Positions 1 through 8,473 are shown, numbered from the stretch's first letter. The stretch is 64,000 nt of DNA from Nitratireductor aquimarinus (GCF_017255295.1 NZ_JAFKDE010000002.1:558001-622000), one strand, 5' to 3'. Notes: a model not told the origin generated them from the letters alone. Made by a program: numbers and translations.

Positions 1-128
1 TCCTTTCGACATTATTCATGGTGATTGACAAAAGTCAATTCGTCGCCGGGAAGAAGCGCGAACCATGGGGAAGCGGGTCTTGTAGTCATGACGGGCAGGC
101 ATGACGGATCGGGTGATCCGGACAAGAG

Positions 129-160
129 AAAGGCCGGGATGCATGTGCATCCCGGCCTTT
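129..160 (-). terminator. Intrinsic terminator of the lipoprotein gene
   Basis: A perfect 15-bp stem (129-143 with 146-160) with a 2-nt centre lies just past the stop of the minus-strand lipoprotein gene. On the minus strand the stem ends in TTT followed by CTCTTGTC, so the U-tract is short but usable. The first 128 bases of the window hold no gene I can support. Confidence 0.7.
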
Positions 161-199
161 GCAGATTTTAAGGGGCAGCGCGGGGCGCTGCCAGTCAGA

Positions 200-469
200 T
201 CAGTAACCCTGCGGGCAGCGCGCTTCGTAGCGGCGGCCATACTCGTCGCGGTAGACGCAGACGTTTCTGTTTTCCTGCGAACGACCGACCAGAGCGCCGG
301 CCACGGTGCCGACTGCGCCGCCGATGAGCGCGCCTTCAACCTTGTTGCCGGAAGCGAGCGCGCCGATGGCTGCGCCGCTGGCGCCGCCGAAGGCTGCGCC
401 CTGCTGGGTGGGGGTGCAGGCCGCAACGCCCAGAAGCAGCGCCGGAACGATAAGCAGTGACTTTTTCAT
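200..469 (-). CDS. Small glycine-zipper lipoprotein
   Basis: Predicted 89-residue envelope lipoprotein. The start at 469 is chosen because GGAGAGG sits just upstream and the product then opens with a classical signal peptide (MKKSLLIVPALLLGVAAC) whose Cys at about 18 is the lipidation site. Residues 25-60 are Gly/Ala-rich with repeated GxxxG spacing (for example GGASGAAIGALASG), the glycine-zipper pattern of YMGG/OmpA-like inner-leaflet lipoproteins. The C-terminus carries two Cys in a short Tyr/Arg-rich tail (VCVYRDEYGRRYEARC). The precise role is unknown; family members are envelope proteins of small size. It stands alone with its own terminator. Confidence 0.8.
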   Translation of the reverse strand: MKKSLLIVPALLLGVAACTPTQQGAAFGGASGAAIGALASGNKVEGALIGGAVGTVAGALVGRSQENRNVCVYRDEYGRRYEARCPQGY

Positions 470-894
470 AAAACCTCTCCAACTCTTTTCTTGATCATAA
501 GCTTCGAAAGCCAATTTGGTTCCGCTTGAAGCTGTCTGATATAACAATGTCCCTATCGCCGTATACCATGCACATGAAATCCGGCAAAACTCGGTATCAC
601 AAGCATAGTTTGTGACGATTTAAATCCTAATTCTGTGAATTCCCCCGTTCAAACGGAGGTGGTTCCGAAGGCGAAACAGGCATTTGGGCGAGAATCACCC
701 CTTTTGTTGAACTTGCCGTGTTCCGCTAGCCGACTATTTGACTGATTCTGGTCTCAATCCACACCGTTGAGGTCGCATACAGACCATGTGCGATGGCGCT
801 TTTGGGCCAAATTTTCTCCTGTGGAGGAGCGCTCCGGTGGTGGGCGGCCATACTGTCGTTTGCTTCCAGCCCTCGGACAGAGATGGAGTGAAAC
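470..894. other. Intergenic region, divergent promoters
   Basis: These 425 bases separate the minus-strand lipoprotein from the plus-strand BCCT transporter, so both promoters must lie here. I see AT-rich sequence around 540-640, a small inverted repeat CCGTT/AACGG at 643-654, and a GGAGCGCTCC palindrome just after 820. No -35/-10 pair is convincing and no small ORF or RNA is recognisable. Confidence 0.5.
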
Positions 895-2484
895 ATGTCA
901 AATCAAGTCATTGAGGAGGACCACGGACTCGAGCCGGGGCAAGACAATGTCCGTCTGCTTGGTCTTGATGTTCACAATCCCGTATTCTTCATTTCCGCCG
1001 TGCTGATCGTCGCATTTGTGATCGTCACGCTGATTTTCCGCGATATCGCCGGCGAAGCGCTTGGCGGTCTCAGGGTCTGGCTGACCTCGACCTTTGACTG
1101 GGTCTTCATGCTGTCGGCCAATCTGTTTGTTCTGTTCTGCATTGTGGTGGCGTTGACGCCGCTCGGAAAGGTCAGGCTGGGCGGCAAGGACGCCGTGCCC
1201 GAATATTCCTATTCCGGCTGGTTCGCGATGCTGTTTGCCGCCGGCATGGGTATCGGCCTGATGTTCTTCGGCGTGCTTGAGCCGATGTATCATTTCAACA
1301 ATCCGCCGCTCGGCCTCACCCCGCCCGTTGTCGACGGACAGCTGGTTGCGGAAGCGGTTCCGGCCGCCCGCGAAATGGGCATGGCGGCGACCATCTTCCA
1401 CTGGGGGCTTCACCCCTGGGCGATCTACGCGGTTCTGGCGCTTTCGCTTTCGCTTGCCGCCTATAACAAGGGTCTGCCGCTCTCCATTCGCTCGGCCTTT
1501 TTCCCGATCCTCGGGGAGCGCGTGCGCGGCTGGGCGGGGCATCTGATCGACATTATGGCGGTGTTCGCCACGCTGTTCGGCCTGGCCACATCGCTGGGGT
1601 TCGGTGCGTCGCAGGCGCTGGCCGGCCTCAACGAGCTTTACGGCGTTCCCAACACCGACACGGTCAAGGTTCTGCTCATAATGTGCATTACCGGCGTGGC
1701 GCTGGTGTCCGTGGTGGCGGGGCTCGATGCGGGCGTGAAGCGCCTCTCCGAGATCAACATGGTGCTCGCCATCCTTCTTCTGGGCTTCGTCATCATCTTC
1801 GGCCCGACGCTGGCGATCATCACCGGCTTCTTCTCCAACACATGGTCCTATGTGAAGGAGCTGCCGCAGCTTTCGAACTGGATCGGCCGTGAAGACACCG
1901 GCTTCATGCATGGCTGGACCACGTTCTACTGGGCGTGGTGGATTTCCTGGTCGCCTTTTGTGGGCATGTTCATCGCCCGCGTCTCGAAGGGGCGCACGGT
2001 GCGTGAGTTCATCGTCTGCGTGCTGATCATTCCGACACTGGTTTCCATCCTCTGGATGACCACGTTCGGCGGCACGGCCATGAACCAGTTTCTTGCAGAA
2101 GGCTATACGGGCGTTCAGCAGACGGTGGTGGACTATGTGCCGGAGCTTTCGCTGTTCGCGATGCTGGCTGATCTGCCGCTGGCCAGCATCAGCTCGCTGA
2201 TCGGCATCATTCTGGTGATCGTCTTCTTCGTAACGTCTTCGGATTCGGGGTCGCTGGTGATCGACACGATCACTGCCGGCGGCAAGATCGACGCGCCGGT
2301 GGCGCAGCGTGTCTTCTGGGCGCTGTTTGAAGGGCTGGTGGCGATCGTGCTGTTGCTCGGCGGCGGGCTGGCCGCGCTTCAGGCGGGCGCAATTGCGACC
2401 GGTTTCCCGTTCGCGATCCTGCTCGTGGTCATGCTTTATGCGACCTACAAGGCGCTGATGAGCGAGCGGGCGGCCGGGAACTAA
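895..2484 (+). CDS. BCCT family betaine/choline/carnitine transporter
   Basis: 529-residue inner-membrane secondary transporter of the betaine-choline-carnitine family, which imports quaternary ammonium osmolytes with Na+ or H+. It shows about 12 hydrophobic segments. The signature Trp-rich segment GWTTFYWAWWISWSPFVG lies at about residue 340-357 and continues into the conserved FIARVSKGRTVREF. An early glycine-rich MLFAAGMGIGLMFFGVLEP (near residue 110) is the substrate/ion segment of the family. The start at 895 follows GGAG with good spacing. No bet or cai catabolic genes are adjacent, which fits a role in osmoprotection, but the substrate cannot be told from sequence. A strong terminator follows directly. 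Confidence 0.93.
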   Translation: MSNQVIEEDHGLEPGQDNVRLLGLDVHNPVFFISAVLIVAFVIVTLIFRDIAGEALGGLRVWLTSTFDWVFMLSANLFVLFCIVVALTPLGKVRLGGKDAVPEYSYSGWFAMLFAAGMGIGLMFFGVLEPMYHFNNPPLGLTPPVVDGQLVAEAVPAAREMGMAATIFHWGLHPWAIYAVLALSLSLAAYNKGLPLSIRSAFFPILGERVRGWAGHLIDIMAVFATLFGLATSLGFGASQALAGLNELYGVPNTDTVKVLLIMCITGVALVSVVAGLDAGVKRLSEINMVLAILLLGFVIIFGPTLAIITGFFSNTWSYVKELPQLSNWIGREDTGFMHGWTTFYWAWWISWSPFVGMFIARVSKGRTVREFIVCVLIIPTLVSILWMTTFGGTAMNQFLAEGYTGVQQTVVDYVPELSLFAMLADLPLASISSLIGIILVIVFFVTSSDSGSLVIDTITAGGKIDAPVAQRVFWALFEGLVAIVLLLGGGLAALQAGAIATGFPFAILLVVMLYATYKALMSERAAGN

Positions 2485-2508
2485 ATTTCGGTCTTCGCCT
2501 TAAGAGAA

Positions 2509-2539
2509 GGCCCCGGTGCGAAGCGCCGGGGCCTTTTTG
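2509..2539 (+). terminator. Terminator of BCCT gene; left copy of a 30-bp repeat
   Basis: GGCCCCGGTGC (2509-2519) pairs with GCGCCGGGGCC (2523-2533) around a GAA loop with one wobble, followed by TTTTT. Positions 2507-2536 match 3541-3570 at 27 of 30 bases, so the TA unit between them is framed by direct repeats. Confidence 0.85.
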
Positions 2540-2586
2540 TGACGTAGTGCGCGCGTCCGGTCATCCATTTGGGTCCCCGTTCTGTA

Positions 2587-2602
2587 GGAAGTTCGAACTT
2601 CC
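2587..2602. repeat. Perfect 16-bp palindrome
   Basis: GGAAGTTCGAACTTCC is a perfect palindrome between the BCCT terminator and the TA promoter. It resembles a regulator operator, or the T-arm of a tRNA, but no tRNA body or CCA end surrounds it. Function unknown. Confidence 0.45.
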
Positions 2603-2725
2603 CGCAGTTTATGCTGAGGCAACAAGGAGCACTCCGGGTTTCGTTTTTGGGGCGAAGTGGCCAATGATCTCGCTAAACAGGTCGACGTGTTTTCTATCCA
2701 AGGGATGCGGTTGCGCAGAAAGGTT

Positions 2726-2761
2726 TTGACAGACAAAAAAGGTATACCTATTTTGGTATAA
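2726..2761 (+). promoter_or_regulatory. Promoter and operator of the toxin-antitoxin operon
   Basis: TTGACA (2726-2731), a 17-bp spacer, and TATTTT (2749-2754) form a good sigma-70-type promoter. The -10 is bracketed by GGTATACC (2741-2748, itself palindromic) and GGTATAA (2755-2761). Binding of the HTH antitoxin across this pair would block RNA polymerase, the usual autoregulation of such operons. The promoter and operator pairing are seen in sequence; the binding protein is inferred. Confidence 0.7.
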
Positions 2762-2777
2762 ATGGAGGGGTGGGAGA

Positions 2778-3158
2778 TTGGCGCGGAAGCAGGAACGATC
2801 CATCAAGTGGCTCTACGACTCGAAGAAGCGCCTGCTCGATTTCCCCACGGATGTTCGAACGCAGGTTGGATACGCATTGAGCGAGGCGCAGATGGGCCGG
2901 AAGGCAGACTACACCAAGTCCATGAGCGGACTGGGTGCAGGTGTTTTCGAGATTGTAGCGGACCATGATGGCGACACCTATCGTTCCGTATACGCCGTGA
3001 AGCTTGGAGAGGACATCTATGTCCTGCATTCGTTTCAGAAGAAATCGAAGACCGGGATCAAGACACCGAAGCCCGACATCGATTTGATCAAAGCCAGACT
3101 GAGCAGGGTGAAGCAGGAACTCGCTGCGGCAGAGAAAGTGGAAAGGAAAAAGAGATGA
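2778..3158 (+). CDS. HigB/Gp49-like toxin (RelE superfamily)
   Basis: 126-residue basic protein of the phage-derived Gp49-like/HigB group, in which toxins act as ribosome-dependent mRNA endonucleases. The pattern fits: an N-terminal helix with WLYDSKKRLLDFP, the core VFEIVADHDGDTYRSVYAVKL, and the hallmark LHSFQKKSKTGIKTP near residues 83-98, followed by a Lys/Arg-rich tail. The start is TTG at 2778, preceded by GGAGGGG; an ATG at 2762 is in another frame. It overlaps the downstream antitoxin by 4 bp (ATGA), so the pair is translationally coupled, with the toxin first as in higBA. The toxic activity is inferred from family membership. Confidence 0.85.
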   Translation: MARKQERSIKWLYDSKKRLLDFPTDVRTQVGYALSEAQMGRKADYTKSMSGLGAGVFEIVADHDGDTYRSVYAVKLGEDIYVLHSFQKKSKTGIKTPKPDIDLIKARLSRVKQELAAAEKVERKKR

Positions 3159-3514
3159 TCGAAGATCAGTCCCCATTGGAGGTTGAGGTCGGAAGTGGCA
3201 ACGTCTTCGCCGATCTCGGCCTTGAAGATGCACCCGAGCTGAAGCTGAAAGCCGCCATTGTTGGCCAGATCAATTCGATCCTGCTCCATCGCCATCTGAC
3301 TCAAGTCCAGGCCTCCGAGCTCCTGGGGCTGCCACAACCGAAGATCTCCGCACTCAAGAACGGAAAGCTGCGAGGCTTCTCCCTGGAGAAGCTTCTGGAG
3401 ATCATGGTGAAACTCGATCGAGACGTTGAAATTGGCTTTAGCAAGTCTTCCAAGAAGGAGGGTTCGCGATATTTCATCCGCAACGAAAAGGTCAGAACGC
3501 CCGTCGCCGCCTGA
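3155..3514 (+). CDS. HigA-like XRE-family antitoxin
   Basis: 119-residue DNA-binding antitoxin predicted to neutralise the upstream toxin and repress the operon. The helix-turn-helix is LTQVQASELLGLPQPKISALKNGK, at about residues 48-71, followed by GFSLEKLLEIMVKL, which is typical of the HigA-2/XRE group linked to Gp49-type toxins. The acidic N-terminal stretch (about 1-25) is the likely toxin-binding part. Its start codon overlaps the toxin stop. A bidirectional terminator follows 30 bp downstream. Confidence 0.88.
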   Translation: MIEDQSPLEVEVGSGNVFADLGLEDAPELKLKAAIVGQINSILLHRHLTQVQASELLGLPQPKISALKNGKLRGFSLEKLLEIMVKLDRDVEIGFSKSSKKEGSRYFIRNEKVRTPVAA

Positions 3515-3542
3515 TTTGGTAAGCATCTGAAGGACACGAAAA

Positions 3543-3567
3543 GGCACCGGCGCCAAGCGCCGGGGCC
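3543..3567. terminator. Bidirectional terminator; right copy of the 30-bp repeat
   Basis: GGCACCGGCGC (3543-3553) pairs with GCGCCGGGGCC (3557-3567) around a CAA loop with one mismatch. T-runs follow on both strands, so it can end both the antitoxin transcript and the convergent deacetylase transcript. Positions 3541-3570 repeat 2507-2536 at 27 of 30 bases. Confidence 0.75.
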
Positions 3568-3582
3568 TTTCTGGTTCTGCAA

Positions 3583-4590
3583 TCAGGTGCCGCCCTGTGC
3601 GGGCGGGGCTTCGGCCTTTTGGGTGGCCGCCAGATAATCGCGGTAGCTCACGCATTTCACGTCATCCATGCCGCAAACGTCGCCGGCGAAACGCTCAAGT
3701 GCATCCCAGTACGCGCCGTCATTCATGAGGGTGAAGTGGAAGCCGAGCTGGAGGGGCGTGCGGCGTCCATCATACTCCTTCTTGAAGGACGCCATGAATG
3801 CATCATGGGTGCGCTTCTCGAAGGCCGGGGCCGCCTCGGGCTTCTCCTTGCCGCCGGAATGGCGGACATAAAGATTGTAGTCCATGGCGATGACCTGCCT
3901 CTCGCGTGGCCCCTCCGGGATCAGCGGAAGCGAAAAGCGCACGACGCCGCCACGCGCTTTCGGCAGGGCAGGCCCGCGCGACACGGTGCTGGCGTCATAG
4001 GCAAAACCCTTTTGAGCGAGAGTCTGGAACAGGCCCTTGTTGGTGGAGAGGTAGGGCGCGCGGAAGCCGTGGATTTCGTTGCGGGCGAAATCCTGCCACT
4101 CTTTCGGCTCGCCTTCGATCTCGTTGAGCTTCCAGGCATTGGCGACGATATTGCTGAATTCGTCGAACTCCTGGCCCCAGTCGGCCGCGCTCCAGTCCTT
4201 GCCGTCGAAATGTCCGCAGCCATGGCTGGCGATTTCGTGCCCCTCGGAACGCGCGGTCCAGATCTGGCCGAGCCGGCCCTCGACATCCTCACGGCTGTAA
4301 CCGCTGCCCACATTCGAGCGCCCGCGTGACATGCCCGGCGCTTGATAGGTTTTGCGGGTCTCCGGCGAGAGCAGGTAGACGCAGGAGAGGAAATAGGTAA
4401 AGCGCGCACCGGTCTTTTCGGCGATTGCGCGGCTGCGCTGCCACTGCTCCAGATGGAGCGCGCCATCGAACGAAATGATCACATATTGCGGCCTGGCGGT
4501 CTGAGACTTGTCAGTTGGTGCGGCATCGTCGGCGAAACAAGAGCTTGTCAGCGCCAGCGCGGACGCCCCGGCGCAGAGTAATTTGAGCAT
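3583..4590 (-). CDS. Exported polysaccharide deacetylase family protein
   Basis: 335-residue NodB-homology protein with a signal peptide (MLKLLCAGASALALTSSCFA, cleavage near 20), so it acts in the periplasm, probably removing acetyl groups from a sugar polymer. The start at 4590 places the signal peptide at the very N-terminus. Motif 1 is ISFDGA (Asp42), motif 2 is HGCGH (His122, His126), and motif 3 is GFRAPYL (Arg176). Motif 1 reads FDG where metal-dependent members read FDD, so one metal-ligand Asp appears to be missing. It shows similarity to the insect-type chitin deacetylase layout (FDDA). Substrate unknown. Confidence 0.8.
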   Translation of the reverse strand: MLKLLCAGASALALTSSCFADDAAPTDKSQTARPQYVIISFDGALHLEQWQRSRAIAEKTGARFTYFLSCVYLLSPETRKTYQAPGMSRGRSNVGSGYSREDVEGRLGQIWTARSEGHEIASHGCGHFDGKDWSAADWGQEFDEFSNIVANAWKLNEIEGEPKEWQDFARNEIHGFRAPYLSTNKGLFQTLAQKGFAYDASTVSRGPALPKARGGVVRFSLPLIPEGPRERQVIAMDYNLYVRHSGGKEKPEAAPAFEKRTHDAFMASFKKEYDGRRTPLQLGFHFTLMNDGAYWDALERFAGDVCGMDDVKCVSYRDYLAATQKAEAPPAQGGT

Positions 4591-4807
4591 GATCTCAATA
4601 TCCAGAATGCAAAGTCGACGCAGCGGTAGCGAACAAATATGGCCGAGTTTGGAAGGCAAAGACCTGTTGAAACAAGACGCCATGAAAAGGCCGGAAATCA
4701 ACAGAATGAGGTGGAATCGCGCTCGCCCCCTTCCATGGCGACAAATTTAGTCTAAAAAGCCCGAAACCGGGAACATTGCGGGACATCCCGCTAAACATGG
4801 GTCGCAT

Positions 4808-5473
4808 ATGTCCGACGACAGTTTTATTCGCGAAGTCAACGAAGAGCTCCGCCAGGATCAGTTCAAGTCGCTTTGGCGTCGATTTGGCCCGGTCGCCATT
4901 GGTGCGGCCGTGTTGCTCGTGGTCGCTACCGCCGGCTATGTGGGCTATGAGCGCTGGACCTCTTCGCAGGCCAATGCATCGGGTGACGCGTTCTCGCAGG
5001 CGCTCGATCTGGCACGTCAGGGTGAAACCGCAGAGGCGCTGGCCGCATTCGAAGAACTCGAGGGAAGCGGCTATGGCTCCTATCCGCTTCTGGCGCGCAT
5101 GCGCGCAGCCACGGTTCTGGCGGCTGACGGCGACGCCGATGGTGCGGTCGCCGCATTCGACGAGATTGCCGCCGACAAGTCGGTGACCGACGTCATTGCC
5201 GATACGGCAAGGCTGCGGGCCGGCCTGATTCTGGTTGACCATGGTTCCTATGCGGATGTTGCAGCCCGCGTCGAGACGCTGACGGCCGACGGCAACGCGC
5301 TGCGCCACACGGCGCGCGAGGCGCTCGGTCTGGCAGCCTGGAAGGAAGGCAAGCGCGACGATGCGCTGACGCTTTTCCAGCAGATTTCGGGCGATGCAGC
5401 CGCGCCGCGCAACACGCGTCAGCGCGCCGAAATGATGGTGGAACTGATTCTCGGCTCAGGCCCGGCTGAATAG
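4808..5473 (+). CDS. YfgM-like TPR membrane protein
   Basis: 221-residue protein with a cytoplasmic N-terminus ([22 protein letters not shown]), a single transmembrane segment at about 28-46, and a periplasmic tetratricopeptide-like domain with Ala-rich helical hairpins. This matches the YfgM/UPF0070 family, which associates with the SecYEG translocon and periplasmic chaperones. The family is often encoded next to der, as here, where der begins 20 bp downstream. Co-transcription with der is likely. Confidence 0.85.
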   Translation: MSDDSFIREVNEELRQDQFKSLWRRFGPVAIGAAVLLVVATAGYVGYERWTSSQANASGDAFSQALDLARQGETAEALAAFEELEGSGYGSYPLLARMRAATVLAADGDADGAVAAFDEIAADKSVTDVIADTARLRAGLILVDHGSYADVAARVETLTADGNALRHTAREALGLAAWKEGKRDDALTLFQQISGDAAAPRNTRQRAEMMVELILGSGPAE

Positions 5474-5492
5474 CCGTAACCGGTGTAACTCT

Positions 5493-6923
5493 ATGGCTTT
5501 CAAGCTTGCAATCATCGGCCGACCCAATGTCGGCAAGTCGACGCTGTTCAACCGGCTCGCCGGGCGTCGTCTGGCCATTGTCGATGACACGCCTGGCGTC
5601 ACGCGCGACCGGCGTTCGCATCCTGCGCGCCTGCAGGATCTTCGTTTCGAAGTGATCGATACGGCGGGGCTGGAGAGCGCCGCCGCGCCGACACTCGAAG
5701 GGCGCATGCGCGTTCAGACGGAGCAGGCGATCGAGGAAGCAGACATTGCGCTGTTCATGATCGATGCGCGCGTCGGCGTGATGCCGGACGATGCGACCTT
5801 CGCCAATCTTCTGCGCCGCCGCGGCAAACCGGTGGTGCTGGTCGCCAACAAGATGGACGTGAATGCCGCCCGCAGCGGCGTTCTCGATTCCTGGGAACTC
5901 GGGCTTGGCGATCCGGTCGAGATTTCGGCGGAGCATGGTCTGGGCATGTCCGACCTGCGCGACGCCATCGTTGAGGGGCTTGGCGAAGACGTGGCGCTGG
6001 CTGAAGAGCCGGAAGACATCATCGTCACGACGGACGAAATTGCGGTCGGCGAGGACATCGAGCCCGATTCGGAAGAGGAGGCGCATTACGACACCTCCAA
6101 GCCGCTGCGGATCGCCATTGTCGGCCGACCCAATGTGGGCAAGTCGACCCTCATCAACGCACTTCTGGGCGAAGATCGCATGCTGACGGGGCCGGAAGCC
6201 GGCATCACGCGCGATTCGATCTCTGTCGACTGGCAGTGGCGCGACCGCAAGATCAAGCTGTTCGATACGGCAGGCATGCGCCGCAAGGCGCGCGTGCAGG
6301 AAAAGCTGGAAAAGCTCTCCGTCGCTGATGGTCTGCGGGCCGTGCGCTTCGCCGAAGTGGTGATCGTGGTGTTCGACGCGACCATTCCCTTCGAGAAGCA
6401 GGATTTGCAGATCGCCGACCTGATCATGCGTGAGGGCCGTGCGCCGGTCATCGCGTTCAACAAGTGGGACCTGATCGAGGACCGGCAGGAAACGCTGGCC
6501 GAACTGCGCGAAAAGACCGAGCGGCTGTTGCCGCAGGTGCGCGGGCTTCAGGCCGTGCCGATCTCGGCAGAGACGGGGCGTGGCTTCGACAAGCTGATGG
6601 AAGCCGTCGAGAAGACGCACCGCACCTGGAACAGCCGCATCTCCACCGGCCGGCTCAACCGCTGGCTCGAAGGCGCGACCACGCAGCACCCGCCGCCGGC
6701 CGTTGCAGGCCGCCGCCTGAAGGTGAAGTACATCACGCAGATCAAGACGCGTCCGCCGGGCTTTGTGGTCTCGTGCTCGCGTCCAGAGGCGATGCCGCAA
6801 TCCTATGTGCGCTATCTGGTGAATGGTCTGCGCGAGACCTTCAACCTCCATGGCGTGCCGATCCGCATGGCGCTGCGCACCTCCGACAACCCCTATGCGG
6901 GGCGGGCGAAGAAGCGTCGCTGA
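5493..6923 (+). CDS. der: Ribosome biogenesis GTPase Der
   Basis: 476-residue double GTPase (EngA) required for 50S subunit maturation. Two G domains in tandem each carry GRPNVGKS (residues 9-16 and about 210-217) and DTAG (DTAGLES and DTAGMRR). The expected NKMD/NKWD G4 motifs are present (VANKMDV, FNKWDL). A C-terminal KH-like domain follows (about 385-470), with the typical ending [11 protein letters not shown]. Between the G domains is the usual acidic linker (about 175-205). Length matches alphaproteobacterial Der. A terminator lies 33 bp downstream. Confidence 0.97.
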   Translation: MAFKLAIIGRPNVGKSTLFNRLAGRRLAIVDDTPGVTRDRRSHPARLQDLRFEVIDTAGLESAAAPTLEGRMRVQTEQAIEEADIALFMIDARVGVMPDDATFANLLRRRGKPVVLVANKMDVNAARSGVLDSWELGLGDPVEISAEHGLGMSDLRDAIVEGLGEDVALAEEPEDIIVTTDEIAVGEDIEPDSEEEAHYDTSKPLRIAIVGRPNVGKSTLINALLGEDRMLTGPEAGITRDSISVDWQWRDRKIKLFDTAGMRRKARVQEKLEKLSVADGLRAVRFAEVVIVVFDATIPFEKQDLQIADLIMREGRAPVIAFNKWDLIEDRQETLAELREKTERLLPQVRGLQAVPISAETGRGFDKLMEAVEKTHRTWNSRISTGRLNRWLEGATTQHPPPAVAGRRLKVKYITQIKTRPPGFVVSCSRPEAMPQSYVRYLVNGLRETFNLHGVPIRMALRTSDNPYAGRAKKRR

Positions 6924-6956
6924 GAGCGGTGTGACGCCACATCACAAGGTTTTTGA

Positions 6957-6986
6957 ACGGGCTCTGCATGGCAGGGCCCGTTTTTT
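6957..6986 (+). terminator. Intrinsic terminator after der
   Basis: ACGGGCTCTGC (6957-6967) pairs with GCAGGGCCCGT (6971-6981) around an ATG loop with one wobble, and a T-run follows. It ends the yfgM-der transcript. Confidence 0.88.
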
Positions 6987-7027
6987 CTTGGCTGCCTGTG
7001 TCTGCCTGCGGGCACGCATTCGACCGC

Positions 7028-7052
7028 GTTAACCAGTGATCAAGGTTAACCA
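7028..7052 (+). promoter_or_regulatory. Two direct GTTAACCA repeats, CtrA-like half-sites
   Basis: GTTAACCA occurs at 7028-7035 and again at 7045-7052, 17 bp apart, about 50-70 bp upstream of the wall hydrolase. The sequence agrees with the TTAACCA(T) half-site bound by the cell-cycle regulator CtrA in alphaproteobacteria. The repeats are seen directly; CtrA control is an inference, attractive because the downstream gene remodels peptidoglycan. Confidence 0.4.
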
Positions 7053-7098
7053 ATTATGGTTTTTGCAATTGGGTCGAGTTGCGTAGCGGAGAGTGTGG

Positions 7099-8283
7099 GT
7101 GCTTCGTCGGACAGGAAATGTACCGCGTAAAGCGGATGGAGAATCACGTTCGCTTCTCGCGCCGGCAGTGGTGGCGCTAGGGTTCTGGATCGGCTTTCCG
7201 GGCGTGGTCGCACATCAGGACATAGCCGGGCTGGTTTCTGGAGAGGAGAGTGCGGCGCCGCGCTGGGCCGCCTATCTGGAGAAATCGGTAGCCGGTTCCA
7301 TTCATCAGGCCGAGATGCCTTTCATTGACGGCGATCTGAAGACGGGCAGTATTTCCGGCTCGGGCATCGCTGCACCTGGCATTGGCGCGGTGGCGTTTCG
7401 CGGCAAGAAGGGGTTCACCGGCACGACGCCGGACGAGGCGCGCATCAACCGCGCCGACAAGACCGGCCGTCTGGTGCAGGTGATGCCGGTTCAGCCGCCG
7501 CGCCTGTTCGAGGCGGGCACGATTTTTGAGAAAACCAGCTTCCTTCTGGAGCAGCCGAAGGCCGACCAGAAGCTGATGGCCTTCGTGAAGCCGGACATTC
7601 AGGGCGAAGAGGTGCGCATCGCCTCCGCCTTTTACATGAAGCGCGACAGGAAGGCCGATCCGGACATGCCGCGGGCGATTGCGGCGCTGGTCAACAATGA
7701 CCGCGCCGACATTCTGGCGACCGCCTACGCGCCGCCGGAGCCGGACTATGCGAAGGCCTCGCCCTTCGCCAGCATTCTGCGTGAGGAAGAGCCGCAGGGT
7801 GGCCGCTTCATTCCGCCGGTCAGCGCCAAGGATCATCCATGGGCGCGCAGCCCGCTGCCTGCCGAAGTGTTTTCGGACCGCGAGCAGCAGTGTCTGGCTG
7901 CCGGCATCTATTTCGAGGCGCGCGGAGAATCGGTCGAGGGACAGGCCGCCGTTGCGCAGGTCATCTTGAACCGCGTGCGCAATCCCACCTATCCGAACAG
8001 CATTTGTGGCGTTGTCTATCAGAACGAGAAATGGCGCAATCGCTGCCAGTTTTCCTTCGCCTGCGACGGCATTCGTGACCGGGTGAAGAGCCCGGGCCAC
8101 TTCAAGACCGCGCAGGACGTGGCGATGGCGACGACGGCCGGCAAGATCTGGCTGCCGGAGGTTGGCTCCTCCACCCATTACCACGCGACCTATGTGCACC
8201 CCCGCTGGGCGGGCGCGATGCAGCGCATGAAAAAGATCGGGCAGCACATTTTCTACCGCACTTATGGCGGCGGCTGGAACTGA
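7099..8283 (+). CDS. SleB-type cell wall hydrolase
   Basis: 394-residue protein with a hydrophobic N-terminal segment (about 20-40, signal or anchor) followed by a long unstructured stretch. The C-terminal hydrolase_2 (SleB/CwlJ) domain begins near residue 266 with CLAAGIYFEARGE. Conserved family elements are the Glu in YFEARGE, VAQVILNRV, QFSFACDG, and the closing THYHATYVHPRW segment. Such enzymes cleave peptidoglycan glycan strands, here probably in the periplasm. GTG 7099 is preferred over GTG 7093 because GGAGA ends 6 nt before it. It is monocistronic, with possible CtrA sites upstream. Confidence 0.85.
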   Translation: MLRRTGNVPRKADGESRSLLAPAVVALGFWIGFPGVVAHQDIAGLVSGEESAAPRWAAYLEKSVAGSIHQAEMPFIDGDLKTGSISGSGIAAPGIGAVAFRGKKGFTGTTPDEARINRADKTGRLVQVMPVQPPRLFEAGTIFEKTSFLLEQPKADQKLMAFVKPDIQGEEVRIASAFYMKRDRKADPDMPRAIAALVNNDRADILATAYAPPEPDYAKASPFASILREEEPQGGRFIPPVSAKDHPWARSPLPAEVFSDREQQCLAAGIYFEARGESVEGQAAVAQVILNRVRNPTYPNSICGVVYQNEKWRNRCQFSFACDGIRDRVKSPGHFKTAQDVAMATTAGKIWLPEVGSSTHYHATYVHPRWAGAMQRMKKIGQHIFYRTYGGGWN

Positions 8284-8444
8284 TCCGGCCTTTCAAACGG
8301 GGTCGCGCGGCGGGCGGAATTTACCGATGACCCGCCGCGATTCCCGTTCTCAGCGCGCCATTTGGCGCTGCGCGCATTGTCGCAGCAAATCATCGCATTG
8401 TTTTTGAATGCCTTTTCGCCTTTGTGAATGGCTGCAACAGCGGC

Positions 8445-8473
8445 TTGACTGGGGCGAGGGCGCTCACTATGTT
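8445..8473 (+). promoter_or_regulatory. Promoter of the F0 ATP synthase operon
   Basis: TTGACT (8445-8450), a 17-bp spacer and TATGTT (8468-8473) form a housekeeping-type promoter of the CTTGAC-N17-CTATNT style common in this group. It lies 57 bp upstream of the atpI start and is the best candidate for the whole atpI-B-E-F'-F operon. Confidence 0.75.

Noticed and set aside
898-1911. 337-codon minus-strand open frame
   Set aside because: It lies wholly inside the BCCT gene and encodes a His/Arg/Gln-rich product typical of the antisense of a membrane protein.
2587-2602. T-arm-like sequence suggesting a tRNA or tRNA fragment
   Set aside because: AGTTCGAACT resembles a T-loop, but there is no acceptor stem, anticodon arm or CCA end around it.
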